Part shown: piece after piece, positions 58,830-64,000 of the stretch | Numbering within the stretch: the first letter of the stretch is position 1 | Layout: every line of letters starts with the position of its first letter | NCBI RefSeq assembly: GCF_003112775.1 | Contig: NZ_BFCH01000026.1 | Span: forward strand, 81,552 to 145,551 | Direction: 5' to 3' | Origin: Mycobacterium montefiorense | Lineage (GTDB): Bacteria; Actinomycetota; Actinomycetes; Mycobacteriales; Mycobacteriaceae | DNA: 64,000 nt | The notes under the pieces: model-generated | Told to the model about the DNA's origin: nothing | What the model saw: only the letters and a program-made list of their open reading frames with translations | Databases searched by the model: none | Position numbers and translations under genes: made by a program

Positions 58830-59264
58830 CTAGTGCTCGTCGTCCCACAACTGTTCGGTCAGATCCTGGAATGTCGCGAGGGCGAATTGGTCGTCGGCCC
58901 GCATTCCTACCGACTTGCTCATCAGCGCGCGCACGACCGAGCCGTCCTTGTGTCCCAATTCGACGACCATGTTCGCCAGGGCATGAACGACCGACAACAG
59001 GGATTCCGAATCCGGGGCCTGGTAGAAAATCTCGCGGAATCGCAGCGCCAAAACTTCTTCCGGCTCGTAGCCCACCATGTCCGCAAATGCCGTGTTGGTG
59101 AACAAGATCGTGCCGTCATCCCCGATTGCCAGCACCGGAACCGGGATCCGCTCCAGCACGACAAGAGCGGGTAACTGCTTCAAGGTGGTCATCGGTGACT
59201 GGCCGTGCTGATGCCGATTCTGTCGTCGCTCCACAGGCCGATTATGGTCTATGCCAGAGGTCAT
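58830..59264 (-). CDS. Single-domain PAS protein
   Basis: The 144-residue protein is mostly one PAS domain (VPVLAIGDDGTILFTNTAFA; MVGYEPEEVLALRFREIFYQ; GHKDGSVVRALMSKSVGMRA). There is no output domain. AGGAAAAG ten bases upstream supports the ATG at 59264; the ATG at 59192 begins at MTTLKQLPALVVL and is also possible. It may sense a small molecule or redox state and act on a separate partner. It is encoded between the BcsB-like gene and metG. Confidence 0.75.
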   Translation of the reverse strand: MTSGIDHNRPVERRQNRHQHGQSPMTTLKQLPALVVLERIPVPVLAIGDDGTILFTNTAFADMVGYEPEEVLALRFREIFYQAPDSESLLSVVHALANMVVELGHKDGSVVRALMSKSVGMRADDQFALATFQDLTEQLWDDEH

Positions 59265-59325
59265 GTCGGACTTTTCCTAACGCAGGCGGTGACGGCATTT
59301 TGCCGCATCTCGTTTCGGGTTCCGC

Positions 59326-60882
59326 TCACTGGTTTTCCGCCGCTGGCTGGTATCGGGGGAAGACACCGGCGGGCGGCGGCAATACCGAACCGGGGACTAG
59401 CCGGGTAGCGATCGCGTCAAACGTCCTTTGCTCCTCGGCTTGCCCGAGCAAATCCAGTAGCTTGCCGGCTGACTCCGGCATGACGGGCGCGACCAACAGC
59501 GCCGCGATACGGACCGCCTCGCACGTCGTGTACAGGACGGTGCGGAACCGCACCTGATCCGCCTCGGACTCGCTCTTGCGCAGCACCCACGGCTGCTGGG
59601 CCGAGAAGTACTTGTTCGCCTCGCCCAGCATCAGCCAGATCGCCTCGAGCGCCAAGTGCATCGCCTGGTCGTCGAAACTGGCCCGCACCCGGTCCAGCAG
59701 GGCGTCGGCCGTCTTGAGCAGCTCCGCGTCGGCCGCGGTGAGCTCGCCGGGTTCGGGCATCACCCCGTCGAGGTTCTTGGCGATCATCGACAGCGACCGT
59801 TGCGCCAGGTTCCCCAGCTCGTTGGCCAGGTCGGTGTTGATCCGATTGATGATGGCCTCTTCGCTATAGCTGCCGTCCTGGCCGAACGGCACCTCGCGCA
59901 GCAGGAAGTAGCGGAGCTGGTCGACGCCGAACGCGTCCGCCAGGGCCACCGGGTCGATGGTGTTGCCCACCGACTTGCTCATCTTCTCGCCGCGGTTGTG
60001 CAGGAACCCGTGCGCGAAAACCCTTCGCGGCAGCTCGATTCCGGCCGACATCAAGAACGCCGGCCAGTAGACCGCGTGGAATCGGATGATGTCCTTGCCG
60101 ATCATGTGCAAATCGGCCGGCCAGTAGCGGCGGAACAACTCCGAGTCCGTGTCGGGGAACCCCGCGCCGGTCAGGTAATTGGTCAGCGCGTCGACCCAGA
60201 CGTACATCACATGCTCGGGATGACCGGGCACCTGCACGCCCCAGTCGAACGTGGTTCGCGAGATCGAGAAATCGGTGAGCCTGCCGGAGACGAAGCTGAC
60301 CACTTCGTTGCGGCGCACCTCGGGTCCGATGAAGTCCGGGTTGGCGTCGTAGTGGGCGAGCAGCTTGTCGGTGTACGCCGAGAGCCGGAAGAAGTAGGTC
60401 TGCTCCTTCTCGGTCCAAGTCACCGGCGCGCCGGTCTCGGTGGCGATGCGGGTGCCGTCCACCACCTCGGTCTCCGAGTCGGAGAAGTAGCGCTCGTCGC
60501 GCACCGAATACCACCCGGAATAGGTGGCCAGATAGATGTCTCCGGCCGCTTCCATGCGCCGCCAGATCTCCTTGGACGCCTCGTGGTGGTCGGCATCTGT
60601 GGTCCGGATGAAACGGTCGAAGGAGATGTTCAGCGCTTCCTGCATGCGCTGGAACACATCTGAGTTGCGCCGGGCCAGCTCGGCGGTCGGCACCCCGGCG
60701 GCGGCCGCGGTCTCGGCGACCTTCTGGCCGTGCTCGTCGGTTCCGGTCAGGAAGCGCACGTCGAAACCGTCGAGCCGCTTGAAGCGGGCGATCGCGTCGG
60801 TGGCGATGTATTCGTAGGCGTGACCCACGTGCGGCGCACCGTTTGGATACGCGATCGCAGTGGTGACGTAATAGGGCCTCAT
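59326..60882 (-). CDS. metG: Methionyl-tRNA synthetase
   Basis: The 518-residue class I synthetase has the HIGH-type motif GAPHVGHAYEYIATDAIAR, the KMSKS loop GEKMSKSVGNTIDPVALADA and a C-terminal anticodon-binding helical domain. It lacks a C-terminal dimerisation domain and the zinc-knuckle cysteines, as in the M. tuberculosis enzyme (Rv1007c). It is divergent from tatD. Confidence 0.96.
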   Translation of the reverse strand: MRPYYVTTAIAYPNGAPHVGHAYEYIATDAIARFKRLDGFDVRFLTGTDEHGQKVAETAAAAGVPTAELARRNSDVFQRMQEALNISFDRFIRTTDADHHEASKEIWRRMEAAGDIYLATYSGWYSVRDERYFSDSETEVVDGTRIATETGAPVTWTEKEQTYFFRLSAYTDKLLAHYDANPDFIGPEVRRNEVVSFVSGRLTDFSISRTTFDWGVQVPGHPEHVMYVWVDALTNYLTGAGFPDTDSELFRRYWPADLHMIGKDIIRFHAVYWPAFLMSAGIELPRRVFAHGFLHNRGEKMSKSVGNTIDPVALADAFGVDQLRYFLLREVPFGQDGSYSEEAIINRINTDLANELGNLAQRSLSMIAKNLDGVMPEPGELTAADAELLKTADALLDRVRASFDDQAMHLALEAIWLMLGEANKYFSAQQPWVLRKSESEADQVRFRTVLYTTCEAVRIAALLVAPVMPESAGKLLDLLGQAEEQRTFDAIATRLVPGSVLPPPAGVFPRYQPAAENQ

Positions 60883-60906
60883 CGAGATTCACCCTATTGT
60901 GTGCGC

Positions 60907-61761
60907 GTGAGCTCCAGCCGACCCGGTAAACGAGAAGCGCCGCCCGCACCCGAGCCGTTGGCGCCGCTGGTCGATGCCCACACTCACCTCGACGCATGCG
61001 GCGCCCACGACGCCGACGGGGTGGCGGCCATCGTGGACCGTGCCGCGGCGGTCGGAGTGGGCACGGTCGTCACCATCGCCGACGATCTGGACTCGGCGCG
61101 CTGGGTGACTCAAGCCGCCGATTGGGACCCGCGGGTGTACGCCGCCGTGGCCCTGCACCCGACCCGCGCGGACGCCCTCGGCGACGCGGCTCGGGCCGAG
61201 ATCGAGCGGCTGGTCGCCCATCCCCGCGTGGTGGCCGTCGGCGAGACGGGCATGGACATGTACTGGCCCGGCCGTCTGGACGGCTGCGCCGCGCCCGACA
61301 CCCAACGCGAGGCCTTCGCCTGGCATATCGACCTGGCCAAGCGGTGCGGTAAACCGCTGATGATTCACAACCGGGAGGCCGACGCCGAGGTGCTCGACGT
61401 GTTGAGGGCCGAGGGTGCCCCCGATGTGGTGATCTTCCACTGCTTTTCGTCCGACAGTGCCATGGCACGCAGCTGCGTCGACGCCGGGTGGTTTGTCAGC
61501 CTGTCCGGGACGGTCAGCTTCCGCAATGCCCGCGCGCTGCGGGAAGCCGTGCCGTTGATACCGGCCGAGCAGCTGCTGGTGGAGACGGACGCGCCCTTTT
61601 TGACACCACATCCTTACCGTGGCGCGCCCAATGAGCCATATTGCCTTCCTTATACTGTTCGAGCGATCGCAGAACTGCTCGATCGCCCGGCAGCAGAACT
61701 GGCCCGAATCACCACGAGCAACGCCGGGCGGGTCTACGGACTCGCCACATCGGACCGGTGA
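60907..61761 (+). CDS. tatD: TatD-family metal-dependent hydrolase
   Basis: The ~284-residue TIM-barrel phosphoesterase/deoxyribonuclease has VDAHTHLDACG, GETGMDMYWPG, PLMIHNREAD, FHCFSSD and VETDAPFLTPHPYRG, which carry the metal-binding His, Glu and Asp. It is the Rv1008 counterpart. The N-terminus is uncertain: GTG at 60907 or 60901 precede a variable ~22-residue extension, and a start close to VDAHTHL is also conceivable. It precedes rpfB in the same orientation. Confidence 0.9.
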   Translation: MSSSRPGKREAPPAPEPLAPLVDAHTHLDACGAHDADGVAAIVDRAAAVGVGTVVTIADDLDSARWVTQAADWDPRVYAAVALHPTRADALGDAARAEIERLVAHPRVVAVGETGMDMYWPGRLDGCAAPDTQREAFAWHIDLAKRCGKPLMIHNREADAEVLDVLRAEGAPDVVIFHCFSSDSAMARSCVDAGWFVSLSGTVSFRNARALREAVPLIPAEQLLVETDAPFLTPHPYRGAPNEPYCLPYTVRAIAELLDRPAAELARITTSNAGRVYGLATSDR

Positions 61762-61944
61762 TTTGCGCAACACATTCGTGCCGGAGTTGCTCCAGGTTGA
61801 CCAGTTCGTTACCGTCTTGTGATCGAATCGTTGGTTTATTGCACTGCTGTCAAATTGCTGCTGGATAGGTCGTTAAGTGGTTGCTGAGGTCGGGGTAGAC
61901 GCACGTTGACTGTATTGAGAAGGCTTCATCAGACCCCATCAGCG
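61762..61944 (+). promoter_or_regulatory. rpfB leader region
   Basis: The 183-base gap between tatD and rpfB is AT-richer than its surroundings (for example 61826-61862). In M. tuberculosis the rpfB leader is reported to carry an attenuating RNA element. I could not identify a convincing terminator-antiterminator pair by eye. A TTG at 61906 could extend RpfB by 13 residues. Confidence 0.35.
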
Positions 61945-63033
61945 ATGTTGCGGCTGGTAGTCGGGGGGCTGCTGGTAGTACTCGCGTTCGCCGGTGGCTT
62001 CGCCGTTTCGGTGTCCAAGACGGTGACGTTGACCGTGGACGGCATCGCTATGCGGGTGACGACCATGAAGTCGCGAGTGATCGACATCGTCGAAGAGAAC
62101 GGGTACATCGTCGATCAGCGTGACGACTTGTACCCCGCCGGCGACGTCCAGATTCACAACGCCGACAAGATCGTGCTGCGGCGCAGCCGGCCGTTGGAGA
62201 TCTCGCTGGACGGCCGCGACGCCAAGCAGGTGTGGACGACGGCATCCACCGTCGACGAGGCACTGGCCCAGCTCGCGATGACCGACACCGCCCCCGCCGC
62301 CGCCTCGCGCGCCAGCCGGGTTCCGCTGGCCGGAATGGCCCTGCCGGTCGTCAGCGCTAAGACCGTCCAGATCAACGACGGCGGCACGATCCGCATGGTG
62401 CATCTACCCGCCCCCAACGTCGCGGGGCTGCTCAGTGCCGCCGGCGTACCGCTGCAAGACAGCGACCAGGTGGCGCCCGCCGCGACCACGCCGATTGTCG
62501 ACGGCATGCAGATCCAGGTGACGCGTAACCGCATCGAGAAGGTCACCGAGCGAATCCCGTTGGCGCCCAACGCTCGCAAGGTCGAAGACCCCGACATGAA
62601 CATGAGCCGCCAGGTTGTCGAAGACCCGGGTACCGCCGGCACGCAGGACGTGACCTACGCGGTGGCCACGGTCAACGGCGTCGAGACCGGTCGGCTGCCG
62701 ATCGCCAACATCGTGATTGCACCAGCCCGCGATTCCGTGGTGCGCGTGGGCACCAAGCCGGGGACCGAGGTGCCCCCGGTGACCGACGGCTCCATCTGGG
62801 ATGCCATCGCGGGCTGCGAGGCCGGCGGAAACTGGGCGATCAACACCGGTAACGGCTACTACGGTGGCGTGCAATTCGACCAAAGCACCTGGGAGCGCAA
62901 CGGTGGCTTGCGATTTGCCGCCCGTGCCGACCTCGCCAGCCGGGACGAGCAGATCACCGTCGCCGAGGTGACCAGGGAGCGCCAGGGATGGGGCGCATGG
63001 CCAGTGTGCAGCGGAAGAGCTGGTGCCCGCTGA
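61945..63033 (+). CDS. rpfB: Resuscitation-promoting factor RpfB
   Basis: The 362-residue cell-wall muralytic protein has an N-terminal signal/anchor (LRLVVGGLLVVLAFAGGFAV), three DUF348 repeats (about 25-185), a G5 domain (VTERIPLAPNARKVEDPDMN; GTQDVTYAV) and the C-terminal Rpf domain SIWDAIAGCEAGGNWAINTG with the catalytic Glu in CEAGG. The length equals M. tuberculosis RpfB (Rv1009), which supports the ATG at 61945. A Ser replaces the Cys after the anchor, so no lipobox is seen. Its end overlaps ksgA by 46 bases. Confidence 0.95.
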   Translation: MLRLVVGGLLVVLAFAGGFAVSVSKTVTLTVDGIAMRVTTMKSRVIDIVEENGYIVDQRDDLYPAGDVQIHNADKIVLRRSRPLEISLDGRDAKQVWTTASTVDEALAQLAMTDTAPAAASRASRVPLAGMALPVVSAKTVQINDGGTIRMVHLPAPNVAGLLSAAGVPLQDSDQVAPAATTPIVDGMQIQVTRNRIEKVTERIPLAPNARKVEDPDMNMSRQVVEDPGTAGTQDVTYAVATVNGVETGRLPIANIVIAPARDSVVRVGTKPGTEVPPVTDGSIWDAIAGCEAGGNWAINTGNGYYGGVQFDQSTWERNGGLRFAARADLASRDEQITVAEVTRERQGWGAWPVCSGRAGAR

Positions 63034-63917
63034 CGATTCAGCTGCTCGGGCGTTCCGATATCAGGCGGCTGGCCAAAGAACTTGAGTTGCGGCCACGAAA
63101 ATCGTTGGGCCAGAATTTCGTCCACGACGCCAACACCGTTCGGCGAATTGTTTCGACCTCCGGCATCGGCCGGGCCGACCACGTGCTTGAGGTCGGCCCC
63201 GGCCTCGGCTCGCTGACGCTGGCGCTGCTCGACCGCGGTGCCACGGTCACCGCCGTCGAAATCGACCCGATGCTGGCCGAGCGGCTGCCGCAGACCGTCA
63301 GCGAGCATTCGCACAGCGAGATCCAACGACTGACGGTGGTCAACCGCGACGTCTTGACCCTCAGACGAAACGAGCTGGCCGCCCAGCCCAGCGCGGTGGT
63401 CGCCAATCTGCCCTACAACGTCGCGGTGCCGGCGTTGCTGCATCTGCTCGCCGAGTTTCCGACCATTGCGACCGTCACGGTGATGGTGCAGGCCGAAGTC
63501 GCCGAGCGGCTTGCCGCCGAGCCGGGCGGCAAGGAGTACGGCGTGCCCAGCGTCAAGGCGCGATTCTTCGGACGGGTGCGTCGGTGCGGCATGGTCTCGC
63601 CGACCGTCTTCTGGCCGGTGCCGCGCGTCTATTCCGGCCTGGTCCGCATCGACCGGTACGACACGGCGCCGTGGCCGACCGACGACGCGTTTCGGCGGCA
63701 AGTCTTCGAACTGGTCGACATCGCCTTCGCGCAACGACGCAAGACGTCCCGCAACGCATTCCTGCAGTGGGCGGGCTCGGGCAATGAATCGGCAAATCGC
63801 TTGCTGGCGGCCAGCATTGATCCCGCCCGCCGCGGCGAGACGCTGTCCATCGACGACTTTGTCCGGCTGCTGCGACGCTCGGGCCACCCCGCCCAGCCGC
63901 AGGCTTCCGGCAGCTGA
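62988..63917 (+). CDS. ksgA: 16S rRNA dimethyladenosine transferase KsgA/RsmA
   Basis: The 309-residue rRNA adenine dimethylase has SLGQNFVHDANTVRRIV, the SAM loop VLEVGPGLGSLTLALLDRG, VTAVEIDP and the catalytic NLPYNVAVPALLHLL. It is the Rv1010 counterpart and overlaps rpfB, as in M. tuberculosis, so the pair is translationally linked. The ATG at 62988 has GGGAG upstream; an ATG at 62997 is an alternative. About 80 bases follow before the window ends, with no gene visible there. Confidence 0.95.
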   Translation: MGRMASVQRKSWCPLTIQLLGRSDIRRLAKELELRPRKSLGQNFVHDANTVRRIVSTSGIGRADHVLEVGPGLGSLTLALLDRGATVTAVEIDPMLAERLPQTVSEHSHSEIQRLTVVNRDVLTLRRNELAAQPSAVVANLPYNVAVPALLHLLAEFPTIATVTVMVQAEVAERLAAEPGGKEYGVPSVKARFFGRVRRCGMVSPTVFWPVPRVYSGLVRIDRYDTAPWPTDDAFRRQVFELVDIAFAQRRKTSRNAFLQWAGSGNESANRLLAASIDPARRGETLSIDDFVRLLRRSGHPAQPQASGS

Positions 63918-64000
63918 CCCCGGCCTTTCGCAGCGTCGCACGGCGTCGTTGCGTGTAGTTCGCTTGTAGCAGCGATAGTCTGCTGCGGTGGCGGTGGCGG

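Noticed and set aside
59293..59305. Small hairpin CGGCA-TTT-TGCCG downstream of metG
   Set aside because: Only five base pairs and no T tract; too weak to call a terminator.
61906..61944. TTG start giving a 13-residue longer RpfB
   Set aside because: The ATG at 61945 gives exactly the length and N-terminus of M. tuberculosis RpfB; the extension has no matching sequence.

Overview
The window is a high-GC chromosomal segment of a Mycobacterium, most likely a non-tuberculous species. A PPE-family gene, an rpfB-ksgA pair, a protein O-mannosyltransferase, a PatA-type cAMP-dependent acetyltransferase and a mycofactocin-coupled-type SDR all point there. From about 20.5 kb to the end, gene order follows the M. 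tuberculosis Rv0998-Rv1010 backbone as I remember it: patA, lipoprotein, alkB-like, arcA, pmt, rsmI, pabB, (insertion), Rv1006-like, metG, tatD, rpfB, ksgA. No tRNA, rRNA, CRISPR array or complete insertion sequence was recognised.

Layout. 0-7 kb: the start of boxC (benzoyl-CoA catabolism) with a PaaX-type regulator, a membrane molybdopterin oxidoreductase, a cytochrome P450 behind a strong IdeR-like box, and a VC0807-like membrane protein. 7-17.4 kb: a thiolase followed by a metal-homeostasis block. This holds a KmtR-like regulator with a CDF exporter, an NmtR-like regulator divergent from a CtpD-like P1B ATPase, and four Zur-type palindromes around rpmE2 (zinc-free L31), a CobW-type GTPase (apparently frameshifted near its C-terminus) and a permease pair. 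17.5-20.4 kb: a heptose operon (hddA, gmhA, gmhB) facing a WecG/TagA transferase. 20.5-30.5 kb: the Rv0998-Rv1005c-like backbone, interrupted between arcA and pmt by a DUF559/AbiEi-like gene lying between two near-identical hairpins.

30.5-54.8 kb is the most unusual part, lying where M. tuberculosis has pabB followed directly by Rv1006. It carries an ECF41 sigma factor with an NDH-2-like oxidoreductase, and two paralogous glycosidase-like lipoproteins flanking a GGDEF-EAL c-di-GMP enzyme. These are followed by an apparently complete Wzx/Wzy-type exopolysaccharide locus: a chain-length regulator fused to a kinase domain with a degenerate P-loop, a Wzy-like polymerase, several glycosyltransferases including a GT2-GT4 fusion, an aldo/keto reductase, a GMC oxidoreductase, methyltransferases, a Wzx flippase, a WcaJ-type priming transferase and an RmlC-like epimerase. 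A PPE gene and two TetR regulators close the region, before a BcsB-like (Rv1006-type) protein.

Inferred working model: the priming transferase, glycosyltransferases, flippase, polymerase and co-polymerase build and export a repeat-unit polysaccharide. The sugar-modifying enzymes decorate it, the lipoproteins may process it outside the membrane, and the GGDEF-EAL protein may tie output to c-di-GMP. All of this is read from sequence alone; no database search was run, and family assignments rest on recognised motifs and remembered homologues.
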